Shown: positions 7,441 through 15,895, numbered from the stretch's first letter. The stretch: DNA of 41,697 bases from Actinomycetes bacterium (GCA_021785935.1 JAJYOG010000013.1:1-41697), one strand, 5' to 3'. A program made the numbers and translations. The notes: generated by a model from the sequence alone, not told the origin.

Positions 7441-7477
7441 ACGAAAAAGCCGGGCCCCCAGGGTCCGGCTTTTTCGT
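7441..7477. terminator. Bidirectional terminator between the small ORF and rho
   Basis: Arms 7441-7453 and 7465-7477 are perfect 13-bp complements (ACGAAAAAGCCGG / CCGGCTTTTTCGT), extended inwards by CCC/GGG. The A-run on one side and T-run on the other make it functional in both directions. It ends the plus-strand unit and the minus-strand rho gene. Confidence 0.92.
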
Positions 7478-7506
7478 TAAACAAATTATTGGCTTCCTGG
7501 GTGAGA

Positions 7507-8841
7507 TTAAGCTCTCGAGTTCTTCGCGATCTCCTTAAGGAACTGCTCATTGGTCTTGGTATCCCGCAGCTTGGAGATTAGAAGCTCGATTGCGGCGCCA
7601 GGATCGAGGGCATGCAGAACGTTACGCACTTTCCAGACCTGGATCGCTTCGGCATCCTCCATCAGCAGCTCTTCCTTACGCGTGCCAGAGCGCTCGATGT
7701 CGATCGCCGGGAATATCCGTTTGTCGGCCAGCTTGCGGTCGAGATGCAGCTCCATGTTGCCGGTTCCCTTGAACTCCTCGAAGATAACCTCATCCATGCG
7801 GCTGCCCGTATCTACCAGGGCCGTAGCCAGAATGGTCAGTGAGCCGCCTTCCTCAACGTTACGGGCGGCTCCAAAGAACTTCTTGGGCGGGAACAATGCC
7901 GTGGAATCAACACCACCGGAAAGGATTCGGCCACTGGCCGGCGCCGTCAGGTTGTAGGCGCGCGCCAGGCGGGTGATGCTGTCCAGCAGCACGACGACGT
8001 CGCGGCCTGATTCCACCAGGCGCTTGACGCGGTCAAGTACCAGCTCGGCCACCTGTACGTGATTGTCAGACGGTTGGTCGAAGGTGGAGCTGACGACTTC
8101 GCCCTTGACCGACCGTTCCATATCGGTAACTTCTTCCGGACGCTCGTCTACCAGCAATACCAGCAGATAGACATCCGGATTGTTTTCGACGATGCTGTTG
8201 GCCATCTGTTTGAGGATAGTGGTTTTACCGGCTTTCGGCGGAGAAACGATCAGCCCGCGCTGTCCTTTGCCGATAGGCGCCACCAGGTCGATTACCCGGG
8301 AAGCTATCTCGGTCGGTTTGGTCTCCAACCTCAGCCTGTCGGTGGGGAACAGTGGCGTTAGCGCATCAAAATTGGGACGGTTACGCGCTGCTTCGGGCTC
8401 GAGGCCATTAACCGCCTCGATCTTGAGCAGGGCGTTATATTTCTCGCTGTCCTTGGGCTCGCGAACCTGGCCCGTGACCTCATCACCGCGTCGCAGGCTG
8501 AAACGGCGGATCTGTGAAAGCGACACATAGATATCGTTGTCGCTCTGAACGTATCCCTTGGTGCGCAGAAAGCCAAAACCGTCCGGCAAAAGGTCAAGCG
8601 TTCCGGTGCGGACCTTAACCGCTTCGCGCGCCGATGAATCTTCACGGGCGGCGCGATCCTCCCGGGGCGGACGACCTTCCCTGGGAGAGCGTTCTTCCCT
8701 GGCGCTTGCCGCAGGCGGCCTGGAAGCCTTGGTCTCCTTTACTTCCTTTGCTTCCTTGACCTCTTTAACCGGTTTGGAGGCGCTGGCATCCTTCGCAGCT
8801 TTAACGGTGCTTTCCTGGTCCTTGTTTTCAACTATTTCCAT
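7507..8841 (-). CDS. rho: Transcription termination factor Rho
   Basis: A 444-residue hexameric RNA/DNA helicase that ends transcription at unstructured C-rich RNA. Residues 1-76 are a low-complexity Lys/Glu then Arg/Pro/Glu-rich tail (repeats like K-E-V-K-E and P-R-E-x-R-P-P-R-E) with no recognisable Rho_N helical domain. The cold-shock-like RNA-binding domain is at about 78-146 (G-F-G-F-L-R). The ATPase core follows, with Walker A P-P-K-A-G-K-T-T (201-208), Walker [10 protein letters not shown] (283-291) and Q-loop S-G-G-V-D (308-312). Charged N-terminal extensions are usual in actinobacterial Rho and are thought to bind RNA. No good ribosome site lies directly before the ATG. AGAAGG about 20 nt upstream is followed at once by a nine-codon ORF (M-N-K-V-T-P-S-W-K) whose stop overlaps the rho start. 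It is the last gene of the minus-strand block. Confidence 0.97.
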   Translation of the reverse strand: MEIVENKDQESTVKAAKDASASKPVKEVKEAKEVKETKASRPPAASAREERSPREGRPPREDRAAREDSSAREAVKVRTGTLDLLPDGFGFLRTKGYVQSDNDIYVSLSQIRRFSLRRGDEVTGQVREPKDSEKYNALLKIEAVNGLEPEAARNRPNFDALTPLFPTDRLRLETKPTEIASRVIDLVAPIGKGQRGLIVSPPKAGKTTILKQMANSIVENNPDVYLLVLLVDERPEEVTDMERSVKGEVVSSTFDQPSDNHVQVAELVLDRVKRLVESGRDVVVLLDSITRLARAYNLTAPASGRILSGGVDSTALFPPKKFFGAARNVEEGGSLTILATALVDTGSRMDEVIFEEFKGTGNMELHLDRKLADKRIFPAIDIERSGTRKEELLMEDAEAIQVWKVRNVLHALDPGAAIELLISKLRDTKTNEQFLKEIAKNSRA

Positions 8842-8922
8842 GATGGCGTCACTTTGTTCATCCTTCTGTGGGGATTAAGACAGATATTCTTTCACGGCGG
8901 CCGGCTTAAAACCGGCGCCTTT

Positions 8923-9597
8923 CTAACCTAGATTACTGGCGGCCTCCTGAGCCTGCGCCTGCGCCTGCTCCCAGTCGTGTTTGAAACTGGCTATGCCTTT
9001 ATCAGTCAACGGGTGCTTTACCATTTTGCGGAAAACCGCTGGAGGAATAGTAGCGATATCGCACCCGAGAAGTGCAGCCTGGGTAACGTGCAAAGGGTGT
9101 CGGATACTGGCCGCGATTACTTTAGTAGAAAATTCGTTCACGGAAAAAACCTCGACAATCTCCGTGAGTATGGCATTGGAATCGTGACCGATATCATCGA
9201 GCCTGCCGACGAAGGGGCTGACATAAGTGGCTCCGGCGCGGGCGGCGAGCAATGCCTGATTGGCGGAAAAGACCAGTGTCACATTGGTCTTGATGTTCTG
9301 TTTGGACAGCTCCCTCGCTGCCCGGAGGCCCTCCGGCAGCATCGGCACCTTGATGACAACATTGTTATTCAGACCCGCCAGGCGCTCGGCCTCTTTTACC
9401 ATACCCTCAGCGTCCTCAGACATAACCTCGGCGCTGACCGGTCCGCCAACCAGATCGCAGATCTCACAGATAATCTCATCGTAATTTCCGGTTTCGCGCG
9501 ACAGCAGCGTCGGGTTGGTGGTGGCGCCTGAAAGGATGCCCCAATGCGCTATCTCCCTGATGTCTTCCAGGTTAGCCGTATCTATAAACAGTTCCAT
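8923..9597 (-). CDS. tal: Small transaldolase (TalC/MipB type)
   Basis: 224 residues, the length of the compact transaldolase/fructose-6-phosphate aldolase subfamily. It is a class I aldolase that moves a dihydroxyacetone unit between sugar phosphates. The Schiff-base lysine is K83 in V-V-I-K-V-P; the barrel start F-I-D-T-A-N (residues 4-9), T-T-N-P-T-L-L and N-V-T-L-V-F are also visible. The C-terminus has an A-Q-A-Q-A-Q extension of no known role. Its ATG shares one base with the stop of the 2-phosphoglycerate kinase gene (TAATG), so it is the last member of a tightly coupled four-gene unit. True transaldolase versus fructose-6-phosphate aldolase activity cannot be settled by eye. Confidence 0.93.
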   Translation of the reverse strand: MELFIDTANLEDIREIAHWGILSGATTNPTLLSRETGNYDEIICEICDLVGGPVSAEVMSEDAEGMVKEAERLAGLNNNVVIKVPMLPEGLRAARELSKQNIKTNVTLVFSANQALLAARAGATYVSPFVGRLDDIGHDSNAILTEIVEVFSVNEFSTKVIAASIRHPLHVTQAALLGCDIATIPPAVFRKMVKHPLTDKGIASFKHDWEQAQAQAQEAASNLG

Positions 9598-10538
9598 TAC
9601 TTCACCTCTAGGGTTGGCTTGGATGATTTTTGATATGTATCCACGGTGTCGAGCACAATGCCCATGACCGTTTTGACCGCGTCATCAAGATTCTGATTGT
9701 CTATGACCGGCACCTTCTCCTTGCGGGCGGCGGCCGCCAGGTAATCCTGGACCCGCCTGATCTTGTCCAGACTGGTGACATACTTCTCCAGCGACCTGAC
9801 ACCGCCGGTCTCCTGGTCGCGCACATAAAAATGTCCCTGGTGGCGTTCGATATCCTCAACCACAAGCACCATCTGGATGACGACCGCCCTGTCCCAGAGA
9901 TCATCCTTGAGAAACCCTGGCACCAGGTGGGCGCCTTCGACCACCATCGGCGTGCCCTCGTTAATGGCCCTCGTGATAATGGCGTTCACGCCTACGCAAA
10001 CTTTCTCTACCTGCTCCACGTAACCGGTGATATCCCGGTCTATGCCCTTGGCCTCAGCCGCCTTGACGACCTTGCCGGCGTCAAATGACGAATAGTGAAT
10101 GGCGGGCATCAGCTCCGGGGAGAAAAATGCCCGCATCACCTGGCGGATCAGATCTGACGAGGTCAGCCGCGTTATTCCAAGCCGGTGGGCGATCTGGGTA
10201 GCCAGCGTACTCTTGCCAACCCCGGTAGCGCCTCCGATCAAAATGATGATCGGCTTCTCCAGCTCTCCCAACTGCCGCCAGCGGCGATAGCGCTCGGTAA
10301 ACTTTTGTCCTTCTTCCTCCCCCAGCGACTGCTGGGCGATCTCGCGCAGCCGGTCCAGGGTGATGCTCGATTCACCGCTATCGATCAGGTGCTGCTCGAT
10401 CTCACGCGCTATGTGATAGGAGCGCTCCGGCGGCAGCCCCGTCGCCATCAGCGACTGGGCCATCAGACCCTTGGAGTACGGTATGCCGTGCTCCTTGTCG
10501 ACGATCTGCAGATCGTGATGTTCCCTGGGATCATTCAT
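9597..10538 (-). CDS. pgk2: 2-phosphoglycerate kinase
   Basis: 313 residues. It makes 2,3-diphosphoglycerate from 2-phosphoglycerate and ATP, the first step to cyclic 2,3-diphosphoglycerate. Residues about 9-90 form an ATP-cone-like helical domain (Y-S-K-G-L-M-A-Q-S-L-M-A-T-G, then I-A-R-E-I-E). The P-loop G-G-A-T-G-V-G-K-S-T is at 102-111, followed by T-S-S-D-L-I-R-Q-V-M-R, an E-G-A-H-L-V-P-G substrate-side motif and a C-terminal lid. This domain order and length match archaeal 2-phosphoglycerate kinase. Its start lies 8 bp inside the 3' end of cpgS and its stop overlaps the transaldolase start, so the genes are translationally linked. The adjacent cpgS makes the substrate assignment strong. 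Confidence 0.93.
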   Translation of the reverse strand: MNDPREHHDLQIVDKEHGIPYSKGLMAQSLMATGLPPERSYHIAREIEQHLIDSGESSITLDRLREIAQQSLGEEEGQKFTERYRRWRQLGELEKPIIILIGGATGVGKSTLATQIAHRLGITRLTSSDLIRQVMRAFFSPELMPAIHYSSFDAGKVVKAAEAKGIDRDITGYVEQVEKVCVGVNAIITRAINEGTPMVVEGAHLVPGFLKDDLWDRAVVIQMVLVVEDIERHQGHFYVRDQETGGVRSLEKYVTSLDKIRRVQDYLAAAARKEKVPVIDNQNLDDAVKTVMGIVLDTVDTYQKSSKPTLEVK

Positions 10539-11910
10539 GGTGCTTCCCGAAATCTTCTATCGCCTGCTCGGCGAGCTGTTCGAGCAGAGACGAAAGCCGC
10601 TGCCTGCCATCGACCTCCACGGGGATATTGTCACAAAAAACCACTTCAATGCCGCGGCTGGAAGCCTCCTCGGTGACAACATCGATCGCGGCCGCCTTGA
10701 TCTCCGTCAGGAAGATATCGATTTCACCTTCGCCGAGACTGGCCAGGTCGGCGCGAAGCTTCTTCCTGTCGGCCAGCTCCGCTGAAACAAAATCGACCGT
10801 GCAGCCATAAGTGCGCGCGATAAACTCCTGAATATGATCCACCACTTCACCTTGCGCCGTGGTGAAGTAGGCCACGCGCTTACCGCTCAGGTCACCGGCC
10901 GGCTTAGGCCTGAGCACGGTGGGCACAACCTCGATCCCCGGCTTGATGGCCTTGATGCCGGCAATAATGCTTTCAACCTTCTCCGGGCTCGCCAGGGGTT
11001 CTTCGCACATGGTCAGCACGACCAGGTCGGCAATTAGCATCCGGTATGTTCCCAGATAGCCGAGAAGGTAATCAACAGGTTGGTCGGCCCCGGCGATACA
11101 GATAACCCTGTTAACCTCAATAGGAGGAAGCGAGGCTCCGCTTCCTTCAAAAATCAGCAGGTCCGCCGGCAGCTTCTCCGCCACCGCCGCGCCCGCGACC
11201 ACATTCGATACGAACGGCGCTCCCGCCAGCCCCCCGCCGCAACGGCGGCAGCCCACGGTCGTCACCGCGCTAAGCGCGGCGTCTTCAAAGTAATCGGAGG
11301 CGGCGTGTTTTCCCTGCCGGCTGTAAGAAAGCAACTCAGCGGCGCCGATGCTGCGCTCATTGCCGGCGATCACCTCGGGATCGGGAGGCCCGCCACGCCC
11401 CATGGCAATGACGACAACTCCGTCCTTCTTGCCGGTCCGCTCGAAGACCTCCGAGATTTCGCGGGCGACGTAGCCGCTAATCGCGGTCTTGCCGATTCGC
11501 TTGCCCGTACCAATGACGGAAATAGCGGGCTTCTCGGAAAGTTTATGGAAAGACGGAGGAGAAAGAGTAAAATCTGCGCCCTGATAATCGGCGCCGGCGG
11601 CGAGCGCATGGCTGGCGAACCGGAACCGCTCTACGTATCCTAACACCGGCTCGTCGCTTAAGTCAACAACCACCTCGGGACGGTGTGTTTGCACCGCCAG
11701 ATTGAAGGCCTCCTGCGAATCCTCGTGCAGAAAAACTGGCACGCCGTATTCGTTCTGCTCAGCGTCGCCAGCCAGCGAGGTGTCGATCTTCTCGGTCCCT
11801 CCCAGGAAGACCGCGGCCTTCAGGTCGTAGCTCCTGGATACCTCGTCCAGCGCCTCCCTGACCACACTGGGATAATGCTCGCCGTCGATGAGGGCGATTG
11901 CGCGTTTCAA
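10531..11910 (-). CDS. cpgS: Cyclic 2,3-diphosphoglycerate synthetase
   Basis: 459 residues, as in the methanogen enzyme that uses ATP to close 2,3-diphosphoglycerate into the cyclic anhydride, a thermoprotective solute and phosphate store. The N-terminus (A-I-A-L-I-D-G-E-H-Y-P) and the P-loop G-T-G-K-R-I-G-K-T (134-142) are characteristic. M-G-R-G-G-P-P-D-P-E-V, the Cys pair G-C-R-R-C-G-G-G and F-E-G-S-G-A-S-L-P-P-I follow. The ATG overlaps the stop of the metallophosphoesterase gene (ATGA), and the 3' end overlaps the 2-phosphoglycerate kinase start by 8 bp. Having both biosynthetic genes fused in one overlapping unit argues that the cell really makes the compound. The enzyme is cytoplasmic. 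Confidence 0.94.
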   Translation of the reverse strand: MKRAIALIDGEHYPSVVREALDEVSRSYDLKAAVFLGGTEKIDTSLAGDAEQNEYGVPVFLHEDSQEAFNLAVQTHRPEVVVDLSDEPVLGYVERFRFASHALAAGADYQGADFTLSPPSFHKLSEKPAISVIGTGKRIGKTAISGYVAREISEVFERTGKKDGVVVIAMGRGGPPDPEVIAGNERSIGAAELLSYSRQGKHAASDYFEDAALSAVTTVGCRRCGGGLAGAPFVSNVVAGAAVAEKLPADLLIFEGSGASLPPIEVNRVICIAGADQPVDYLLGYLGTYRMLIADLVVLTMCEEPLASPEKVESIIAGIKAIKPGIEVVPTVLRPKPAGDLSGKRVAYFTTAQGEVVDHIQEFIARTYGCTVDFVSAELADRKKLRADLASLGEGEIDIFLTEIKAAAIDVVTEEASSRGIEVVFCDNIPVEVDGRQRLSSLLEQLAEQAIEDFGKHHE

Positions 11911-12743
11911 ATTGATCCTTCCCGCTCAAGCCGCGCCGATTTTTCAAAAGCCACGGTCGAGGGGTAAAACCTGATGATCTGGTCGGCGTCGTGGAAAGGA
12001 TATTTGCGCCAGATGGTGACTTCGTCGTCGCCGATCTCGATGACGTTGTAGCAGGGCCTCACCTTGCCCCGCAAGCGCAGGGTGCAAACCGTTCCGGCGT
12101 TAACTGCGAAAATATTTTCCAGGCGCCAGGCGTAGGGCACATGTTTGTGTCCGCTGAGCACGAGGTTGACACCACAGTCCTGCAATACCTCAAGGGTGTC
12201 GCCGGCATCATAAACCATGTTGCGCTCCCGGCCGGTGCCGGGGATTGGCAGCAGGTGATGATGCAGCAGGAAAACACGGAAGCTCGCCGGCGCCACGAAC
12301 TGCTCCTTGATCCATTCATAGCGATGGCGGCCAATGGTGCCGTAATCGAGGTCCGGCTCGGACGAATCGACGCCGATGATGCTGATGCCGTCACGATGGC
12401 AGACAGCCTGGCGCGATCCGAAAAGATCCTCGAAATGAACGTAACCGACGTTGCGGGCATCGTGATTGCCCGGAATCACCAGCATGCTCTCGCACTGGAT
12501 CTTGTCCAGATAACTCTTGGCTAAAAGATATTCCTGCTTGAAGCCCTCGTTGGTGAGATCGCCGGTGATGACCACCACGTTGGGTTTAAGCTCGTTTAAC
12601 TCGATGACGGCGCGGTCCATGAGGTTGGGCACAAAATACTGCGATCCCGCGTGCATGTCAGAGATGTGCGCGATAGTAAACGGTTTGTTCTTTGGCTTCG
12701 GATCGTCTTGTTTTGATTCCGAAAGCTTCACGTCAGGATTCAT
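11907..12743 (-). CDS. Calcineurin-like metallophosphoesterase (cyclic-nucleotide PDE type)
   Basis: 278 residues with the complete two-metal active site: D-M-H (29-31), G-D-L-T (61-64), G-N-H-D (92-95), H-H-H (161-163) and G-H-K-H (198-201). The spacing resembles the CpdA/class III cyclic-nucleotide phosphodiesterase group. There is no signal peptide; a charged 20-residue lead precedes the domain. It is the first gene of a four-gene unit and overlaps cpgS by ATGA. That context suggests a substrate connected with cyclic 2,3-diphosphoglycerate (for example ring opening) or with phosphate or solute signalling, but this is inference. Cyclic-nucleotide hydrolysis remains possible. Confidence 0.88.
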   Translation of the reverse strand: MNPDVKLSESKQDDPKPKNKPFTIAHISDMHAGSQYFVPNLMDRAVIELNELKPNVVVITGDLTNEGFKQEYLLAKSYLDKIQCESMLVIPGNHDARNVGYVHFEDLFGSRQAVCHRDGISIIGVDSSEPDLDYGTIGRHRYEWIKEQFVAPASFRVFLLHHHLLPIPGTGRERNMVYDAGDTLEVLQDCGVNLVLSGHKHVPYAWRLENIFAVNAGTVCTLRLRGKVRPCYNVIEIGDDEVTIWRKYPFHDADQIIRFYPSTVAFEKSARLEREGSI

Positions 12744-12821
12744 TAATTTGCTCCTGGTTGTTCATCGGGGAGTGTTTCTCACAGTCGGCTGCCAGCCCTG
12801 AATGCATGAGCGTAGATGAAG

Positions 12822-13643
12822 TTAATTCTTTTCGTTCCTCTCATAGACCAGTTTCAAACCCTTGAGTGTCAAAAGCGGGTCGACAAGGTTCAATGTTTCG
12901 GTATGTGACACGACCATTTCCGCAAAGCCGCCTGTAGCGATCGTGGCTATTTTTTCACTGCCGGCGTCAGCGGCCAATTGTCCTTTTTCGTCCTGGCCGG
13001 CAAGTTCCTTCCGCATGCGTTTGACGACACCGTCGACCATGCCCGCGAATCCATATATAACACCCGACCTGAGCGACCCCGCGGTTGTCTTGCCGATCAC
13101 CGCTTCCGGTTCTGAAAGATCGACCCGCGAAAGCCTGGCAGCGCGCGCGGTTAGCGCTTCGAGAGAAACCTCGATCCCCGGGGCGATGGCGCCGCCAAGG
13201 TATTCACCCTGGGCAGAAATCGCGCAGAATGTGATGGCCGTGCCGAAGTCCACAACCACGCATGGGCCTCCCAATAAATCCAGTGCGGCTACCGCGTTGA
13301 CAATGCGGTCCGCCCCCACTTCGTGCGGATTATTGGTCAGAACCGGCAAACCGGTCTTTAGTCCGGGCCCCACGACCAGAGCCTGTGTTTCCAGGTAGCG
13401 TTCGGTCATCGATTGATATTGGCCTACGAGTGACGGCACTACCGAGGATAGAATCAGCTGCCGCACATCCGTCAGTTTATATCCCTGGAGCACAAGCAGG
13501 GAAGAGTACGAAACTGCCAGCTGGTCCGCGGTCGCATGGGTATCGGTAGCGGCTCGCCAGTGCTCCAGGAGGTCATCCCCGGCATAAAGGCCGGAGACGG
13601 TATGGGTGTTACCGATATCGATGGCAAGCAGCAAGGATGTCAT
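12822..13643 (-). CDS. coaX: Type III pantothenate kinase
   Basis: 273 residues. It phosphorylates pantothenate with ATP in the first step of coenzyme A synthesis and is not inhibited by CoA. The ASKHA-fold signatures are present: D-I-G-N-T-H-T (9-15, phosphate loop), G-A-D-R-I-V-N (110-116) and V-V-D-F-G-T-A-I-T-F (130-139, with the catalytic Asp and adenosine motif). G-G-A-I-A-P-G-I follows. A Lys/Glu/Ala-rich loop near 215-235 (K-E-L-A-G-Q-D-E-K-G-Q) is longer than in many homologues. The start has no obvious ribosome site. It lies among other cofactor genes (BioY, BirA, NAD genes), a gathering common in actinobacteria and clostridia. Confidence 0.95.
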   Translation of the reverse strand: MTSLLLAIDIGNTHTVSGLYAGDDLLEHWRAATDTHATADQLAVSYSSLLVLQGYKLTDVRQLILSSVVPSLVGQYQSMTERYLETQALVVGPGLKTGLPVLTNNPHEVGADRIVNAVAALDLLGGPCVVVDFGTAITFCAISAQGEYLGGAIAPGIEVSLEALTARAARLSRVDLSEPEAVIGKTTAGSLRSGVIYGFAGMVDGVVKRMRKELAGQDEKGQLAADAGSEKIATIATGGFAEMVVSHTETLNLVDPLLTLKGLKLVYERNEKN

Positions 13644-13705
13644 AGTGAATAGCGGTCAGAAAGTAATTGGAAGGGTCGGGGTTCTCCCCCATGACAACCG
13701 CGCTC

Positions 13706-14128
13706 TTATTCGTCGTCGAGCGGAAGGCCGGCCAGTTTTGCCAAGCCGTTGGTGCAATAATCCAGATCGAGCCAGCGGCAGCCGCCACAGACGTCTTCCA
13801 GTCGTAGCGGATCGATTCTATCACGGATTGTGTCCAGAATGGATGACCAGCTGCCTGTGAAACCATCATCCAGGCCGAGCTTGGTCCTGACGCTAAGGTC
13901 AAGATCGTCTACTTTTTGGTCAGGACGCCAGCACACTCCGTCACTCATGTGTGGACAGGCGGAACAAACGTCATCCGCTCCGGAAACAAGATTAATCTGT
14001 GTCCTGGGGTTAGCGCAAAGCCGGTCCACCAGCCTTGCCATATTCGCTACAAACAGCGGCGAATATCCTTGCCCTCTAAATCCATGAATACACAACAGGT
14101 GATGCGCCCTTAGCCTGATGCCCCCCAT
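13706..14128 (-). CDS. DUF1284 Cys-rich protein, probable iron-sulfur protein
   Basis: 140 residues beginning with the family hallmark R-A-H-H-L-L-C-I-H-G-F-R-G-Q-G-Y-S. Eight cysteines (13, 38, 55, 58, 66, 114, 117, 125) fall into C-x-x-C and C-x7-C groups, suggesting one or two metal or iron-sulfur sites. GAGGTG lies 9 nt before the ATG. The family is uncharacterised. Here it sits between bioY and coaX on the same strand, with 22-62 bp gaps, so co-transcription with the cofactor genes is likely, but no function follows from that. Confidence 0.85.
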   Translation of the reverse strand: MGGIRLRAHHLLCIHGFRGQGYSPLFVANMARLVDRLCANPRTQINLVSGADDVCSACPHMSDGVCWRPDQKVDDLDLSVRTKLGLDDGFTGSWSSILDTIRDRIDPLRLEDVCGGCRWLDLDYCTNGLAKLAGLPLDDE

Positions 14129-14150
14129 AATAATCGCACCTCAACGTTAG

Positions 14151-14771
14151 CTACCCGGCTTCGACGTTTTCCGCCTCAGCTCCCCGGGCAGGCTTCGTGC
14201 CTGCCGACCATTTCCAGATGTGTGGCAGCTGTGCCATCAGACTAAGGCACAGCATTGTACCAACTATAATCTTTAACGCGTCTCCTGGCAAGTAGGGATA
14301 GAAACCTTTTACCAGGGCCGTAGGCATGTCCATGCCGGTGACATGCGAAAGCCACGGCAAGCCTGGAATATAGATTACAAGCGCGCCCACAGACAGGCTG
14401 AAAGCAACGCGTGCCGTTATTGCTGCCCTTGAACCAGAAAATCGGGGCAGGTATTGCATTAAGGCGCCGGCTGTAAAAGCCGCCAACACATATCCGATCA
14501 AATATCCTCCGGTTGGCCCGGCGAAGACATCGGGGCCCGCCAGGTGCTGGGCAAAGACCGGAATGCCGGCAAAACCTAGCAATAAGTAAATGATCTGGCT
14601 GAGCGGGCCGAGCCATTTTCCGAGGATAATACCCGCCAGAAGAACGAAAATATTCGCCAGTGCGATCGGCACGGGGCTGAACGGAAGCGGAAAGGAAATC
14701 CAGGCCCCTACGGTAGTCAGTGCGGCAAAAAAGGCGACCGCGATCAGGTCGCGAAGTGCAAGTTGGCTCAT
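14151..14771 (-). CDS. bioY: Biotin transporter S-component BioY
   Basis: 206 residues from ATG 14771, preceded by GGGGAT on the minus strand; the frame is open for 20 more residues but those are polar and unlike the family. BioY is the substrate-binding membrane unit of the ECF biotin transporter. Six hydrophobic helices are visible. Motifs include F-P-L-P-F-S-P-V-P-I-A-L-A-N near residues 27-40, G-P-T-G-G-Y-L-I-G-Y between helices 3 and 4, and a final P-Y-L-P-G-D-A-L-K-I helix. The middle and final motifs are characteristic of BioY. It directly follows birA, and an excellent promoter with a BirA-type operator lies in between. The likely energising partners EcfA1-EcfA2-EcfT are encoded about 21 kb away in the same window. 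Confidence 0.93.
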   Translation of the reverse strand: MSQLALRDLIAVAFFAALTTVGAWISFPLPFSPVPIALANIFVLLAGIILGKWLGPLSQIIYLLLGFAGIPVFAQHLAGPDVFAGPTGGYLIGYVLAAFTAGALMQYLPRFSGSRAAITARVAFSLSVGALVIYIPGLPWLSHVTGMDMPTALVKGFYPYLPGDALKIIVGTMLCLSLMAQLPHIWKWSAGTKPARGAEAENVEAG

Positions 14772-14857
14772 TTGGTATCCCCAGTAGTAGCCGCTGCCAG
14801 ACGCCCGGTTAACGGAATAATAGTCTGGCATGCGTGCCCCATTTACAGTGCGGATGG

Positions 14858-14886
14858 AATCTATACTACGGGGTTATCAATGTCAA
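14858..14886 (-). promoter_or_regulatory. Promoter of bioY
   Basis: On the minus strand, a perfect TTGACA (plus 14881-14886) is followed after exactly 17 nt by TAGATT (plus 14858-14863); TATAGA two bases earlier is an alternative -10. Transcription would start about 80 nt before the bioY ATG, and the -35 box falls inside the BirA-type operator. Confidence 0.7.
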
Positions 14887-14911
14887 CTGGTTTTATATAT
14901 AACGTTCACAA
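14880..14911 (-). promoter_or_regulatory. BirA-type biotin operator upstream of bioY
   Basis: On the minus strand the element reads TTGTGAACG, 14 nt spacer, AGTTGACAT. The published BirA consensus for many bacteria is two inverted 9-mers, TTGTAAACC and GGTTTACAA, separated by about 14-16 nt. Here 13 of 18 positions match, with the correct spacing. The left half overlaps the last codons and TGA of birA and the right half overlaps the bioY -35 box. The biotin-bound repressor BirA, encoded just upstream with an intact HTH, would block bioY transcription when biotin is plentiful. Confidence 0.7.
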
Positions 14912-15895
14912 TAGCTTGCCCGACCCGGATAATGTGGCCTCGCCGCTGAAGAGGGAGACGGTCTCTCCTCCCGATGCCCGCACAAGCAGGCGCCCTTCTT
15001 TGTCGATACCCATGGCGATGCCTTTTACCGGTCCGTCCGGAGTGGTTACATCAACCTTTCGTCCCTGCAATAGATCGTAAAGCTCAAACTCATGCCGGAT
15101 GGCGGTAAGCCCCTGTGGTGTCTGCATACGGTTGTACTCAACTTCGAGTTCTTCCAGGATCGCGACCACCAGCTCCCTGCGGGAGACGCGGCGGCCCAAC
15201 TCAGTGACCAGAGATGTGGCCCTTTCAGCCAGATCCGTTCCCTTGAAGCTATTATTGACATTTAGGCCGATGCTGTCGATTACCCATTTCACGCGGTCGA
15301 GTTCGGCCGACATCTCAACCAGGATTCCACCCAGTTTCTTGCCATGCAGGTAAATGTCGTTTGGCCATTTGAGCGCCGGTGTGAGCCGTTCTCCGGCAAC
15401 TGTTACGACTGCGCGTCTGACTGCCAGGCCTGTGGCCAGGCTAAAGAGCGGTACCTGTGTCGGAGAAATTGAAGGGTACAGGCCGACCGACAGTGCGATT
15501 GCCTGGCCCTTGGACGTCTTCCAGGCGCGCCCGAGCCTGCCGCGGCCGGCGGATTGGTTTTCGGCGATGGCCACAACACCCTCATTCGCTCCCTTTTCGA
15601 TCAGGGCGCGAATCTCATCAGCCGTGGAGCCAGTCTCCTCGAGATGCAGGATGCCGCTGCCAATTATCTCCGTGGTCAGCAGAGGTTTGATCTCCGCCGG
15701 CAGCAGCTTGTCGGGGCGTCCCGCCAGCCTGTAACCATGCCGGGGTGAAGCCTCAATGTCATATCCGCGTTCGCGCAACTTGACGATGTGCTTCCACACC
15801 GCCGACCTTGTCATGTTGAGCTTTTCGCTAATGACCTGTCCCGAGGAATAGCCATCTTCGGTTAGTTCCGCCAGCACTTTCGATTCAACGTTCAC
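14906..15895 (-). CDS. birA: Bifunctional biotin protein ligase / biotin operon repressor
   Basis: 329 residues from GTG 15895, chosen because AAAGGG lies 6 nt upstream and the HTH then begins at the usual distance; a GTG at 15919 in the same frame lacks a ribosome site. The N-terminal winged HTH (L-N-M-T-R-S-A-V-W-K-H-I) makes this the regulatory class. The catalytic domain shows E-E-T-G-S-T-A-D, the biotinyl-AMP loop G-R-G-R-L-G-R (about 117-123), K-W-P-N-D-I (176-181) and K-K-L-G-G-I-L-V-E. It attaches biotin to carboxylase carrier proteins and, with biotinyl-AMP bound, represses biotin genes. A matching operator lies at its own 3' end before bioY. It follows nadC closely. Confidence 0.95.
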   Translation of the reverse strand: MNVESKVLAELTEDGYSSGQVISEKLNMTRSAVWKHIVKLRERGYDIEASPRHGYRLAGRPDKLLPAEIKPLLTTEIIGSGILHLEETGSTADEIRALIEKGANEGVVAIAENQSAGRGRLGRAWKTSKGQAIALSVGLYPSISPTQVPLFSLATGLAVRRAVVTVAGERLTPALKWPNDIYLHGKKLGGILVEMSAELDRVKWVIDSIGLNVNNSFKGTDLAERATSLVTELGRRVSRRELVVAILEELEVEYNRMQTPQGLTAIRHEFELYDLLQGRKVDVTTPDGPVKGIAMGIDKEGRLLVRASGGETVSLFSGEATLSGSGKLL

